Assembly: GCA_019188255.1 (NCBI GenBank)
Contig: JAETXT010000010.1
Location: forward strand, 1,426,001-1,490,000
Direction of reading: 5' to 3'
DNA: 64,000 nucleotides
Source of the DNA: Verticillium longisporum
Lineage: Eukaryota; Ascomycota; Sordariomycetes; Glomerellales; Plectosphaerellaceae
Part shown: piece after piece, positions 1 to 10,993 of the stretch
Position numbering within the stretch: position 1 is the stretch's first letter
Layout of the letters: each line of letters begins with the position of its first letter
Notes under the pieces: model-generated
What the model was told of the DNA's origin: nothing
The model's database searches: none
What the model saw: only the letters and a program-made list of their open reading frames with translations
Made by a program: the position numbers and the translations under genes

Positions 1-2254
1 AGGCATCATCATCGCGCGAAGCAGTCTTCGTTACCTTTTGACGCTGGGCGAGTGCCCAACGGGATGTGCCTCACACTTCAGGCATAATGAGACGTCAGGG
101 CGATGCCTGCGCCGCTTCAAGGAGGGCCGCCTAGCACAGCATTTTCAACAAGTCAGATGAATAGTGCCTCTTCCTGCCACACATAAAGATTGACAAGCTG
201 CGGTAACTTGGTACAGCTCCGTCGCAAGCGAGGAACCTCACCGGTCAAGCTGCAGAGTTGATCCGAGGTGCATCGAAAAATCTCGCTGGCGAGGCGCCAA
301 GGGCCGGTCAACGTGTTGGAGCCTCGCTGTCACACCAATAGACGTGCAGTCTGTCAGTACCGTACCTGTACCTCACCTGTGCATCTTTCCGGCTGTACCG
401 TTGTCAGTTACATGGTGTACAACCGGCGGGAGGCTTCAACCGCCGTGCCACGTCTCACAGAACACAAAAGAGCGGGGCTAGAGAGAACGGGATAGAGGAA
501 GAGGCCGTCTCGCTTGGACTTGCAAGGCCAGTTTCACGGCCTCGTTGATTTTCAGCAATTACTGGTGGCTTGCCTCACACAGACACGTCGCGTCGCGCCC
601 TGCTTTGTCGAGTCGAGTCGATCCGACAGGCCAGGTGGTGATGGAGAGATTACGATGGTGCGGTGCCAATTGGTGCCCTGCACATGTCTCTGATTGGCGA
701 TTACACAGCCGGTCACTTGCTGTGTTCAGGGTCACCTTCTCCTCAGGGCCACGTGTGTCTTTCTGCACACAGAGGATGCTCATGGTCGCATTGAGGCGAG
801 TGCTCAACGCGGACTCGAACCTTCAAAGGCAGCGGTCGAGACCGGTGGCCTGCGACAGAGCTTGTTACAGGGATTAACCAAGGTCACCATGCCTAGTGCT
901 GTGTGCCTCAGCGGCACAATGCCTTTCAGTACGACGGACCGATGGCTGTACGTCGATTCGACGTCAAGGAAATCCTGAAGGATGGGTGCCTCGACCAGGG
1001 CTGTTCAGCAACGTTTGACCGTGTCGCATCCAAAGGAGCCGGCGAACAGCCTCGATTGGCGACGTGCGGGTCATGACAACTTCCCATTTCAGTACTCATA
1101 GTATGGTTCTTTTGTCTTTGCCATTGCATTTGCCTTCGGCATAGGCTGGTCTGGCCTTCAGAGTCGTCACAAGCCTTGCCGCCTCTTCCAGCTGCTCCAT
1201 GAAAACCTGTCTGCAGCAGGTTTAGGCCAGGCCACTACGGACGGCAAAGACCCTGCACGCATCGCACACGCATACCCCTCACAACCATCACGGCCATCGA
1301 AAAGTCTTCAATCGCGATTGCCTCGCCTCGGCCGCGGTTGAGCGCACACCAAGATGCTTTTTTGTTGGGCTTGCTTTCTACGCATGCCCTTCTTTGCGCG
1401 GTGCACCGCAAAGCGTGCCTGGGCAAGCAAAGAGAGAGGGTGGGTTGCTATTCGCCAACCGGGAAAAGAATAAGCTTTGCGCCAGAGTTGGTGGAGAGCC
1501 CACTCACACACTTTTACGCACACACATTCGCCAGGTACCTGCGCAGGTGCTGGATTCGAGAACATGGACAGTAGGCAGCGCTGAGACACTTTTGGCGAGG
1601 TACCTTGCATTAGCTGGGCCGTGGTGGAGGTGTGGTCCCGAAGAGCTTTGCACTCGACATGTTGGAGTCATTGCAGATGCTCAGTTTTTTTTTTCCCCCA
1701 CGTGAGGAAGCAAACTGGTGAGCCTTGAGACATGGCCGTGGGATCGGGTTAGGGCACAAACAAACGTCCAGAGATGAGGTGGGATACGACGAGCCTCGTC
1801 TGGCCTCAACCCGCTCCCCCATCACCGTCTGACTTGATGTAAATGCCGAATCTACAGCAGGGTCGTCTGATGGTGCTGCTTGTAATCCCGTTGCCCGCCC
1901 TCCCTTCCTCCCGTGCCGCGACGTGCACGGCCATAGCCCATTGGCCCATGGCGCTGAAGCGGTAGTCCGCTCGAACTCTGAATCATGGTCAGTTATCACC
2001 AGGTAGTGTCCATGATTCCAATCTCTTGGAGAAGCACGGCTTGTTTCGTCATCCCGGGCGGTATCTCGTCCCCGGAATTGGCTCTCCCATCCAGTGAAGA
2101 TCGCGACCGGGGGGGAAGAGGTAGCGAGGTTCACATCGCTCGGATCAGGCTCTGGACACAGTGCATGAGGAGACGAGGCTGAAAGTAGCGCAACGTAGAC
2201 TTTCCATGGCGACTAAGCGGACGATCCGGCGTATTTCCCTTAGGATATTGAATA
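1..2254. other. No supported gene
   Basis: GC-moderate sequence with only short overlapping open frames on both strands. None shows a recognisable domain, splice structure or protein-like composition. The longest, about 174 codons on the minus strand at 1610-2134, has a low-complexity, charged composition and no recognisable domain. No tRNA or repeat was seen before the inverted-repeat element that starts at 2255. Confidence 0.5.
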
Positions 2255-2399
2255 GAGGACGGCTATTTTCTCTGCCCTTATAGGCTATTCGCTCTACCCG
2301 ACTAGGGTAAATGCACGCTAGATAGGGGATAAGCTAGAAATATAGCTCTATTACCTAAATAGCTAGGGCAACTATATACCTTTACTCGTCTCTTATACT
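2255..2399 (+). repeat. Left terminal inverted repeat
   Basis: Reverse complement of about 3085-3232. Identical over the first 53 nt, then imperfect with mainly transition differences. Confidence 0.8.
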
Positions 2400-2663
2400 T
2401 TTGAGTTTCTAGTAAAGTAAGTAAGTTACTAAATAGGTAGTAATAGCCCTTAGCGGCCTAAGGTAGCTAGTATTAATCTTTTTATATCATAATTTAGGAT
2501 ATTAGAAAGATTATAGCTTTAATTAGAGGCTATTTAGAATCCTCCCTATTATTTACTATAATCTCTAGCTATAATCGTAGAGAGGTACTATATATCTATA
2601 ATAAAGGAGACGATAGGACCCTTAATAATAGGCTTAGTAAAGGAGGTATTATAGAGGCTTTAT

Positions 2664-2896
2664 GATATGGTCGTGGTCACGGGGACCGATGATCTCAGAT
2701 CTCAAACACTCGAATGATGGTGTTGTATTAAGATGTCCCTCCCTATCAAGGGAGGATATAGGGGTTCTCTATATATATTATAATCCCTGGTCATGTGACT
2801 AGGATTGGTGAAGGCTGGTCATCACGGTTCCGTGATCACCGACTTGCGGTCACGTGACAGGATCCACCTGGTTGCCTATCCACTGTGCCCGTAACA
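2664..2896. mobile_element. Solo LTR (233 bp) nested in the TIR element
   Basis: The segment begins TGATATGG and ends CGTAACA, the TG...CA form of LTR ends. It is flanked on both sides by the 5-bp direct repeat CTTTA (2659-2663 and 2897-2901), a typical integrase duplication. It is clearly less AT-rich than the surrounding element and contains no coding sequence. It is best read as a solo LTR left after LTR-LTR recombination of a retrotransposon that landed in the older inverted-repeat element. Orientation cannot be decided. Confidence 0.7.
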
Positions 2897-3084
2897 CTTT
2901 ATTTAACGATAAAATAAACTATTAGTAATATCTAAAGGGCTTAGAATAAGCGTATTTAGTAGTATTATTATATTTGAAGGTATTAATAATTATAGAGCTT
3001 TAGTAAGCTATTTATATTACTTTATTAGCTAATTATAGTTAATCTCTAGCTTATACTTTATTAAGAGACTCCTTAAGAGACTTA

Positions 3085-3232
3085 TATATATATAAGACGA
3101 GTAGAGGTATATAATTACGCTAGCTAGTTTTAGTAGTAGAGCTATATATAGAACTTAACCCTTATCTAGTATGCATTTGCCCTAGTCGGGTAGAGCGAAT
3201 AGCCTATAAGGGCAGAGAAAATAGCCGTCCTC
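3085..3232 (-). repeat. Right terminal inverted repeat
   Basis: Partner of 2255-2399. The inner boundary is approximate because the similarity fades into AT-rich sequence. Confidence 0.75.
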
Positions 3233-4353
3233 CCGCTCAACGAAGGGGACGGTGGCATTTCGCAAACGTGCGGCCTTGCCCACTGTGATGCCGCATCCCC
3301 CCCCTTGTTTCTAATTCGCAAGCGTTGAATGCGACGCTGTCAGCCTCGGTCCCCGAGAAATTGATGCACAACCGCATTTCTCTCGGTCTGGGCGCAGGCT
3401 TTTCTCGACAGCAAGGCCGCTCTCGCGCAGCAGGCGATGTCTCGTTGTGGCGCTCGTGTTGGCGGGCGTCTCCGGCGAGAAAAGAAGCGCCACACTGCAC
3501 GCATATGGATTGTGTGGGTGAAGTGATGAGCAAGACGGAAAGAAAAACCCCCCAAAAACCGCTCGCTATCTCTCAACATGTCGGGATTCTTGATTTGAGA
3601 TAATGCGAAGGTCGGGACAGGGGAGAGAGCTTGACCGCGAGTTCTTTTCTCGCCTCATGAAGACCGAAGAGGGAGGATGTAATGGTACCTGACGCCACGT
3701 CTCTCTCAGCTGATGCTTGGCCCGGCGTGTCTTGCACATTGCGTCCCGGTCGTTGGAGAGGGAGGAAAAGAAAGGACTGTCGGCGTGTGCTGTGCTGCTA
3801 TCTTGGGAGGACGTCACGGGCTGCTGCGAACCCTGGCCTGGTGGGCGCGTGTCGTGTGGCGCTTGCTTATTCGTCGTGAGGAAGAGGTGAGTTGTGATGG
3901 ACGTCCTTCGGGAGAAGGTGTCGGTCAATCAGTCGGTCGGTCAATTGCTGCTTTCGATGCCAGCATGGTTTGCTGAGCCATGGATCCTCTCTTGTGTACT
4001 GGCGGTTCCTCACGAGTCAGAGTGTTGGGCTCTGGGCTCTTGGAGAGAGGTTGTCGGGTGCGTGAGGTTCACGACGGTTACTGTGTGAGCAGGGCACCTC
4101 CAGAGTTAGCATATTCTCGTTCCAAGAATTGCAAGTTGGGGCTCATAGCTGATCTGCCCGGTATGATAAGGTTGAATAGATACATTGACATGATTCCGAT
4201 TCCCTGTGCAATTTGTTTCGTCGCAGACTACAAATACCGCTTGAGAAGCGAACTGGACATGATACATAGAATACATTACAGACCGGCAAAGCCGCTGCCA
4301 AAGCCTACACCTCTCTTGTAATCAAACAGGTAGGCTCAGAGGCCTTCCCTGTC
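3233..4353. other. No supported gene
   Basis: Intergenic sequence between the repeat element and the 3' end of the MFS gene. Short open frames only. Confidence 0.5.
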
Positions 4354-5895
4354 CTACGATGAGCCGATTACGGTGCAGCAGCCGCAATTGCCTGAGTCCC
4401 TGGTAGACAGCGGACGCCGATCATCAGGGAACCGCTTTAGGATGAACGGGAGACCCATCGTGGACACGACGAGGACCACCCAAGCTAGATAGCCACCTAA
4501 AATGTTGCCTCGCGCCCCGACTGCGAAGATGGCCGTAGCGATGCCTGGAACAACGCTCCTGATAATGCTGGACAGGATCTCAACCGACGAGTTCAGCTTC
4601 CCCAGGACGCCGGGGCTCGGGCTCGCCTCGTTGACGGCCAGCTGGACGGCAGTCAAGGCCATGAACGCCCCCGGCCCGACGACAATGTTGGACACGGCCA
4701 CAACCACGGCAGCGACGGTTTCGCCCTCCCGCTCGAGCGCACTGGTGACAATATACCCGGCGAAGAACAGCGGCCACAGCCACGAGCAGACGACCAGGAC
4801 GCGCTTCGTACCGACTCGGCGCTGCAGCAGGGGGAATGCAATCATGAGCCACACGGTCTCGCTGGCGCCGATGGCCGCGATGAAGGCCGTGATCTGGGCC
4901 GTCGAGAGCCCGAGCCCTCCGTGGTGGACGGGCGTGTACAGCACGACGGGGTGGATGGCCATGAAAGCGATGGCGATGAACATGACATACGCGTAGCCAC
5001 CCAGCACGGCCTGCACCAGCGTCGTTTGCAGTATCTCCCGCATCGAGGGCGGCGGAGAGTCCTGCTGTGTTATCTGACATGCCTTGGAGAGACTGCCGTC
5101 TGCCTGTTCCGGCAGCGTCTCTTGGATCGCGAAGGCGGTGATCAGGACGGCGGTGCCGGTCATGGCCGCCGTGGCGAAACCAGACAAGGCGTAGGGATGG
5201 CGCTGCAGAAACGCGCTGTCCCCAAAGACCGAGGGATACTGGCTGGCCGGATCCGCGAGAGCACCGCCGATGATGGGCCCGATGAAGATGCCCAGATTCC
5301 CGGCAACAGCATACCAGCTGAAGAAGGTGGCCTGCGAGTCCGGCGTGCACAGCTCGCCAATCATGGTGCGTATGATGAGGTTGGCGCCCGAGAATAGACC
5401 TGTGAGGCTTCGGAGGAGCATCATGTGCCATATCTCCGAAGCCGTGCCGAACAGTGCCGTGCCGGTTGCCATGCCGGCGAGGCTGTACAGGAGCATCGGT
5501 CTGCGCCCGAAACGATCGGCTAGTGTGCCCCAGAGCAGCAGGGTCACAGCTTGCGCCGCTGAGAAGGCCGCCTCGACCAGGCCACTGTAGAAACCGACGT
5601 CAGATTCCGCCAGGTTGCCGTTCCGCTGGACCATCTCGGCCACGTAAGGGAAGATAGAGAAGAAGGCGAGCGGCTCCATCAGACGTGCATAGCATAGCAA
5701 GAGAACTTGCACTTTCGGTAATGAAGAGCTCGGCTGGAAGCTTGCGGCTTCGTTGGTGTCGTATCCGGCAGGGTTATACGATAGACGTGATCCATCTGTG
5801 GCCCCGTTTCCCAGCAGAGGAGTTGATTCTGCCCGGCGGGAAGCTGATCCATCGCTGGAGCATCGCGACATCATTCTTGCCGGATGATGCTTCAT
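4354..5895 (-). CDS. MFS transporter (DHA1/TetA-like, 513 aa)
   Basis: A single uninterrupted frame. The start is the ATG at 5895 (MKHHPARM): it gives a normal cytosolic N-terminus of about 75 residues before the first membrane segment, whereas the frame's upstream extension to 6111 looks like leader sequence. About 12 hydrophobic segments follow. The MFS signature GTLADRFGRRPML lies between segments 2 and 3, and a Gly-rich stretch (GNLGIFIGPIIGGALAD) in segments 4-5. The family resembles fungal drug/proton antiporters of the DHA1 type, related to yeast YCR023C-like and plant ZIF1-like carriers. Located at the plasma or vacuolar membrane (inferred). As the outermost gene of the 4.3-18.7 kb run it is the likely exporter of the cluster product; the substrate is unknown. 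The C-terminus has a CGCC cluster, possibly a lipid attachment site. Confidence 0.9.
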   Translation of the reverse strand: MKHHPARMMSRCSSDGSASRRAESTPLLGNGATDGSRLSYNPAGYDTNEAASFQPSSSLPKVQVLLLCYARLMEPLAFFSIFPYVAEMVQRNGNLAESDVGFYSGLVEAAFSAAQAVTLLLWGTLADRFGRRPMLLYSLAGMATGTALFGTASEIWHMMLLRSLTGLFSGANLIIRTMIGELCTPDSQATFFSWYAVAGNLGIFIGPIIGGALADPASQYPSVFGDSAFLQRHPYALSGFATAAMTGTAVLITAFAIQETLPEQADGSLSKACQITQQDSPPPSMREILQTTLVQAVLGGYAYVMFIAIAFMAIHPVVLYTPVHHGGLGLSTAQITAFIAAIGASETVWLMIAFPLLQRRVGTKRVLVVCSWLWPLFFAGYIVTSALEREGETVAAVVVAVSNIVVGPGAFMALTAVQLAVNEASPSPGVLGKLNSSVEILSSIIRSVVPGIATAIFAVGARGNILGGYLAWVVLVVSTMGLPFILKRFPDDRRPLSTRDSGNCGCCTVIGSS

Positions 5896-7059
5896 GGCTG
5901 GCCGGTTGACCGGGCGGGGATATATGGAGGTGGTGTTACGGGGAAGGGCTGCCACCGATGGAATGCAGAATGTCGTAGCAGTATTCAAACCAGTTTGGGG
6001 AACACGATGCCGTTCTGACCTCGACGTGGGCGGACGCGCTATAATATGCGTTTGGACCCGATCTGGGGTCAAACAAGCAAACACGTAGCCTTCCGAGACA
6101 GCCCCGGTCATAGTTCAGACGGTTACAATGCTCCAACTTGGTACCGATACGAATACCAGACAAGTGTCGAACCGTAGACAAGCACAGTCGAGATCGACGA
6201 GACCAATGATGCACAATGCACTCGGCAAAACCTGAGAAGTAGCACAAATTGCCGTCGGCAGACAGTGAGGGAGAGACTGTCCCCGACCACGACGAGTTCA
6301 TCGTGGTGTCTGTATTTGATAATCAAATCTGATGAGCCTCAGAAGTGTTCAATTGTAAAGCCCAACCGATGCTGGGGGTTCTTCAGGAAGCATTGAAGTC
6401 TCCTATGGCTACTACCGGCTGCAACCTCATGACCAAGGCGACTGCTGAGCCTATCATCCATTCAGAGCCCATACGTCATTATGTTCGCACGAGAAGAACT
6501 AAAACACGAAGGACTGTGAAGTAAACGAGCAAGGCTGCAGATTCAGCCACCACATATCCCAAAAGAATGCCCCTTCTTGTAGAAATTGATGGTCTGACGA
6601 GGTGTACCTATCGGTGTGACCGGTTGTGATCTGGTGGTACTGAACACAGAAATTCAGCGAGGGGCACGCAAGTCCCTAGACATGGAGATTTGGGCTGAAC
6701 CCGCTACCTGTCGAGCTTGTACTATACCCTAACAGATATTTGAATCTTTGACATGCTGTGGCTAGTTACGTAAAGTGCATTGGATGATTCTGTGCTCATG
6801 TTGGATATCCTCGAAGGTACACAACACTGACCTAGGGCAAAGAGAGAAACCACATTATTATTAACTTATGAGGCCCGAACTGCAGTTGCAGCATTAAATA
6901 GCGTGGGATAGAACCATCCTGGTCGATCAGGCTGGCCTACATGACCATTGGATGCGAGAGCGCCAGGAGCATTTGTTATCATGCTCAGTAACATCAATTT
7001 GGCTCCCCAGTATCGCGTCTCATGCGTCCCAACAATCACAATCTCGGGGTGATAAGTGA
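5896..7059. other. Intergenic, no supported gene
   Basis: Lies between the MFS gene (its upstream side) and the 3' end of the cyclase-type gene. No domain, RNA gene or repeat recognised. Confidence 0.5.
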
Positions 7060-8156
7060 TTAAAAGATTGCCTGCGCATTGGGCGGAGAAGACACCCCAC
7101 CGGGCATGTTAAGTGGCATCGAGGCAAAGAAGAAAGTCCACCTGTCCAGCTCCTTGCAGGTCTCGGCAAGCCTTTCCAAATCGAACATCTCACCTGGTTT
7201 CCGCAGTGGTCAGCGGATGGGCTTTTAAGTGTAGAAATACCAACAGGGGCTAAGAACGTACCGATTGGCATACCCCAAGAAGCGAGGAAGTAGTCATGGA
7301 GGCTGATGTCTCCAAGTGGCGGAAAGACCTCAAAGGAGATGGCGTCGCCAGCGACTGCAGCTATTCCGGTGTCCCAAACCCACCGCAGGACGTCCGTGGT
7401 GGCTTCAAGACCAGCATGATGCGGTGACTCCAGGGCCTGGTATGCCTTCCTGGCATCTTCGTCCATCTTCTCCCACTCGCGGATCATGCCGCTTCGTATT
7501 AGCAAGATATCCCCATTCTTGAAAGTGACGTTGGATTCCTCGGCGATGGCGATGATGTCCTGTAGCTTGATAGTATGGAGAGAGAAGGTAGAGTAATTGA
7601 TGGCCTGTTTGTCTGCCCATGACGCATAGTCGATGAGTACAGCGCGGCCGGTGATGCCCTCCTGAGCCCAGTGATGGATGCCAATACGGTCGCTGGTGCG
7701 ATCCAGGATCTCGGCCTTGGTCGTGCCGCCATACCATTCTCGCCTCGTGGGCTCTTGATCCGACAACATTCCCCAATGCCGAAGACCGTCCCACTGGCTG
7801 CTCTGCTCTAATGCGATCGGTGTTAGTGACAAGACTCGGCAAGAGGCGATGACCTACTCACGAGGGTTGATGGTGTACACGTCATCGAAGGCGATACCAT
7901 CCAAGAGGGGCACCACCTGATGGCCACAGGAGATTCGACCGTAGCCTGGATACTCCAGCTTCCTCAGATCCCAGTTGAGGCCGACACGTTGACCAGTTTC
8001 AATCTCCTTGGCAGCGTCGCGGGTGCGCTCGCTTGTCAGCAAGACGAGCCGACCGAGGCCTTCCTCTCGGCTGCCTGGGTTGCCAGCCCACACTCGCTTG
8101 GGATCGGGGAGCTCGTCGAATTTCAACTCTGCGGAATATTGACGGCGTGCGTCCAT
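7060..8156 (-). CDS. Cyclase-family metal-dependent hydrolase (kynurenine formamidase/isatin hydrolase-like), 324 aa
   Basis: Three exons: 8156-7862, 7807-7262 and 7193-7060, with introns of 54 bp (GTGAGT...TTAG) and 68 bp (GTACGT...CCAG). The frame closes exactly. The start is ATG 8156 (MDARRQY); the open frame further upstream is not protein-like. The product matches the fungal cyclase-superfamily layout: PDPKRVWAGNPGS near the N-terminus, a VGLNWDL stretch, SSQWDGLRHWG, SDRIGIHHWAQEGITGRAVLIDY (metal-site region, conserved His residues), the SFEVFPP and LHDYFLASWGMPIG region, and the family's C-terminal MPGGVSSPPNA end. The family hydrolyses amide, lactam or lactone bonds with a divalent metal. 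It is transcribed divergently from the GS-like gene across a 1.09-kb shared upstream region. Its role is presumably hydrolysis or cyclisation of a cluster intermediate; the substrate is not predictable. Confidence 0.85.
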
Positions 8157-9242
8157 ATTGTGCTTGATTGTGGTCTTGCTTTTTCTAAAGAGTATGCGTG
8201 CTGATGATAAAAAGTTGAATGTCAAGAACGGAGCATGTCCCTGGTCAATCCAATAACTGACAGAGAGAAGTGCCTGACTACTTGAAAATATTACGGTAAA
8301 GTAATTCCCGGCCGAGTCAAGCTGGCCGTAGACAAGAAGCAACAGCATGCAAGGATGAAATCAGTCGAGTGATTGGAACATGACAACCTCATCGGCGGCA
8401 AGCAGAAGTCCCACCTAGGGCACGACAAATGAGCCGAGACTTCAGACCGAGAAAAAGGCGCCCCTTTTAGTCTCTTGTCATACGAGTACTCGTGTACGGA
8501 ACACAAACATGTCGCCAAGCGATACACGTTAAAATGACAGACACCAATACGTCATGGTCCAATCGGGATATGGATGCGACGGTCTTCAAGTGGGAGAATA
8601 GGGGAGAAGCAATACATATCCCTCTAAAATTACGACGGTTAGGGAAAACAAGAGTATACATGCCATCATATATGAGGAGGTGTACAATTATAAATGATGA
8701 ACTGGCGGTTGAAGATTGGTCTGTCGATACGTAACATGCCAGTTGATGGCACCTGTGCCAGTTCACTGGTCTTATAAGCCCTACATCTTTCTTTCATAAT
8801 CTTATAATCGAGAATGACTTCCTTTGCATCGCCTGCTTTCATATGCTGTTTACTGACAATACTTACTAATTCTTCCCCCTATCGACAGGTTCTTAGAAGC
8901 AAGGGATGCGGATGCCTGTACTCGTGTTTGGCCACAAACCTGGGTTACTGATTGCAGAGTACTGAGACATTCAAATGGCACAAGAAAGCGCCGGCCTGAA
9001 CCTGGGATACAATGCGGATATAGGGAACACAGGGATATTGCAGGTGATCGAGAGAGGCAGTTGCATCATTTGCACATTCAACGCGGCCTTGGCCGAACAA
9101 ACATATATCTACCCCTTCTTCGTCAAGGCACTGGTGGTTTTCACGGCCCAACTTTGGAACAGCATTCTGAACCTCCATCACCAGAATTTGTCTGCTATAT
9201 ACTATCAGATTAAAAAAACACTTCTATCAAATCCCTTAAACA
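8157..9242. promoter_or_regulatory. Shared divergent upstream region
   Basis: 1,086 bp between the divergent starts of the cyclase-type gene (minus) and the GS-like gene (plus). A small frame at 8975-9265 overlaps the GS-like start in another phase and is not protein-like. No known operator recognised. A bidirectional promoter is inferred from the layout only. Confidence 0.4.
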
Positions 9243-10610
9243 ATGTCTTCCTCCAACGGGAGTAGTGGCACCAACGGGTCTACCGAGGCCACTGCTGTCG
9301 TGCAGCAATTGCGAAAGCTCAACAGCAAGTGGCTCCGGCTCTGCTGGCATGACTATACGTCGACCGCAAGATGTCGCATGGTCCCCATAAACCGGGTGCT
9401 GGCTTTACTGGAGTGCGGCGAGCCCTTGAGTTTACCTATCACCAAGGCCAGCCTTGGAATGCTCCAAACGGACGCCTTAATTCCGGAGACCACCTGTACT
9501 GGGATGTATGAGGCTTTTCCAGACTGGCTGTCTCTGAGGCGAGGTCCTGTTTCGGGCCATGCATCAGTATTCCTTGACTTCAAACACAAGGACGGATCTG
9601 ACGTTGATCTTTGCCCCCGAACACTTCTCCGCAATACTCTTGAATCGGCAGAGTTACTTGGTCTATCGTTTCTGCTTGGCTTTGAGCTCGAGTTCGTGAT
9701 CCTTGAGACCTGCGGAGAGAACCAACCACATGCGCTGCGTAACGTTGCTCACGGATGGTCTTTGGCTAGAGCAATCGCCGACTGTGGCCGAGAAGGAAGC
9801 TTCAACAGCATAATTGACGAGCTCCTCGACACCCTACATGGCGCAGGCGTCGAGATCGAGCAGCTTCACACCGAAACGGGCCCAGGACAGTACGAAATTG
9901 TCCTGCCGCCGCTGCCGCCTCTGGAAGCATGTGATACGCTGCTGCGGACCCGTCACATTGTCGAAGCCGTGGCCATGCGGAATGGGTTCCACATGACACT
10001 GCATCCTAAGCCCTTTGCTGGAGGCAGTGGCTCTGCCTCTCATGTACACATATCGATCTGCTCCCCTGGCGGGGATGCGCCCAAGGTCTACGAAAGCTTC
10101 TATGCAGGTATTCTCAAAAATTACCCAGCCCTTATTGCTTTGGCCTATCCCAATCCTGCGAGCTACGAGCGTATGGTTGATAGCTTCTGGGCCGGTGGCC
10201 GTTGGGTAACGTGGGGTACACAGAACAAGGAGGCACCACTGCGAAAGTGTGTAGACAGCCACTGGGAGATGAAAACCCTGGATGGTCTGGCGAACCCCTA
10301 CATAGCTGTAGCAGGCATACTTGCAGCCGGGACAGATGGCTTGGCCAAGGGGGAGCCCTTGACTTGGCGCGACTGTGCCATCGATCCAGCAAAACTTACG
10401 GCTGAGCAGCGACAAGAGCTTGGTGTGACGGTTAGATTTCCCAAGAACTTGGGAGAGGCTCTCGATGCTCTGCAAAGAAATGAGGTGCTGAAGGAGTTCT
10501 TGGGACACGAGGTCGTAAAGAGATATACGGACGTTAAGAATGGCGAGATGCACATGATGGATTCAATGACAGAGCAAAGGCGCAGACAATGGATCATAGA
10601 GAGATATTGA
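9243..10610 (+). CDS. Glutamine synthetase-like ligase (FluG/GlnA-type catalytic domain), 455 aa
   Basis: Intronless, starting at ATG 9243 (MSSSNGSS). The GS fold is visible: beta-grasp N-domain about 25-115, then catalytic motifs GFELEF (Glu148/150), ETGPGQYEI (Glu211, Glu218), HPKPFAGGSGSASHVHIS (about 254-271, the metal/ATP-binding His region) and the KTLDGLANPYIAVAGILAAG segment (about 344-363) that is the NPY signature of GSI-type enzymes. It is longer than fungal primary GlnA (about 360 aa) and closer to the GS half of FluG and to bacterial PuuA-type gamma-glutamyl-polyamine ligases. Such enzymes form an amide from a carboxylate and an amine or ammonia with ATP. The usual arginine loop is altered (NKEAPLRKC in place of NRSASIRIP-type), so a non-glutamate substrate is likely. 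It converges with the alpha-oxoamine synthase and probably acts in the same pathway. Confidence 0.88.
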   Translation: MSSSNGSSGTNGSTEATAVVQQLRKLNSKWLRLCWHDYTSTARCRMVPINRVLALLECGEPLSLPITKASLGMLQTDALIPETTCTGMYEAFPDWLSLRRGPVSGHASVFLDFKHKDGSDVDLCPRTLLRNTLESAELLGLSFLLGFELEFVILETCGENQPHALRNVAHGWSLARAIADCGREGSFNSIIDELLDTLHGAGVEIEQLHTETGPGQYEIVLPPLPPLEACDTLLRTRHIVEAVAMRNGFHMTLHPKPFAGGSGSASHVHISICSPGGDAPKVYESFYAGILKNYPALIALAYPNPASYERMVDSFWAGGRWVTWGTQNKEAPLRKCVDSHWEMKTLDGLANPYIAVAGILAAGTDGLAKGEPLTWRDCAIDPAKLTAEQRQELGVTVRFPKNLGEALDALQRNEVLKEFLGHEVVKRYTDVKNGEMHMMDSMTEQRRRQWIIERY

Positions 10611-10650
10611 AATGCCAGATTCTAAGGAAATCCATTGCTCTACAATCGGT

Positions 10651-10686
10651 CTTCTTCTTCTTTTTCTTCTTCCTCTTCTTCCTCTT
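10651..10686 (+). repeat. Pyrimidine (TTC/CTT) microsatellite
   Basis: A run of CTTCTT/TTTCTT units just downstream of the GS-like stop. The rest of the 10611-10993 interval between the converging genes holds nothing else recognised. Confidence 0.8.
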
Positions 10687-10993
10687 AGCATCGGACTGTC
10701 AAGCTCGCGTGTCAACAGATACGGCCCACATGGCGTAACCCACCATCAGCCCGTGAGAAAAGCCCCTGCCATGTAAGCGGAATATACTGGCAATGGATGT
10801 GCGAAAGTGAAGTTCCCACCAAGGGAATCCATCAAGAATAGCCTTGGCATTAGACTCATGAGGGCGCGCTGGCAATCAAACACTTGGATTCACAGTAAAG
10901 CTACCTATCTGTCGGGGCTGGGCTCGAAATCGCGCCTGCGCCAGTCGCAGCATTGACCAGCCAGTACACCTCTCAAATTCATCACGGCCGCTA

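Larger units (their letters stand above)
2255..3232. mobile_element. Long-TIR non-autonomous DNA element (MITE-like), AT-rich, RIP-like decay
   Basis: The ends are inverted repeats. The outer 53 nt (2255-2307 against 3180-3232) match perfectly, beginning GAGGACGGCTATTTTC. Similarity then continues inward for about 90 nt more (to about 2399 and 3085), mostly with C/T and G/A differences as repeat-induced point mutation would leave. The interior is very AT-rich with stops in every frame, so it encodes no transposase and is non-autonomous. A solo LTR with its own target duplication sits in the middle (2664-2896); without it the element is about 740 bp. No target-site duplication was found at the outer ends (left flank ATATTGAATA, right flank CCGCTCAACG), so the superfamily is unknown. 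Confidence 0.8.

Noticed and set aside
1610..2134. 174-codon minus-strand frame
   Set aside because: No domain, no splice partner, low-complexity composition.
2245..3242. Target-site duplication for the outer TIR element
   Set aside because: Flanks ATATTGAATA and CCGCTCAACG do not match at any offset tested.
8975..9265. Upstream small gene overlapping the GS-like start
   Set aside because: No recognised domain and out of frame with the GS-like start; most likely leader sequence.
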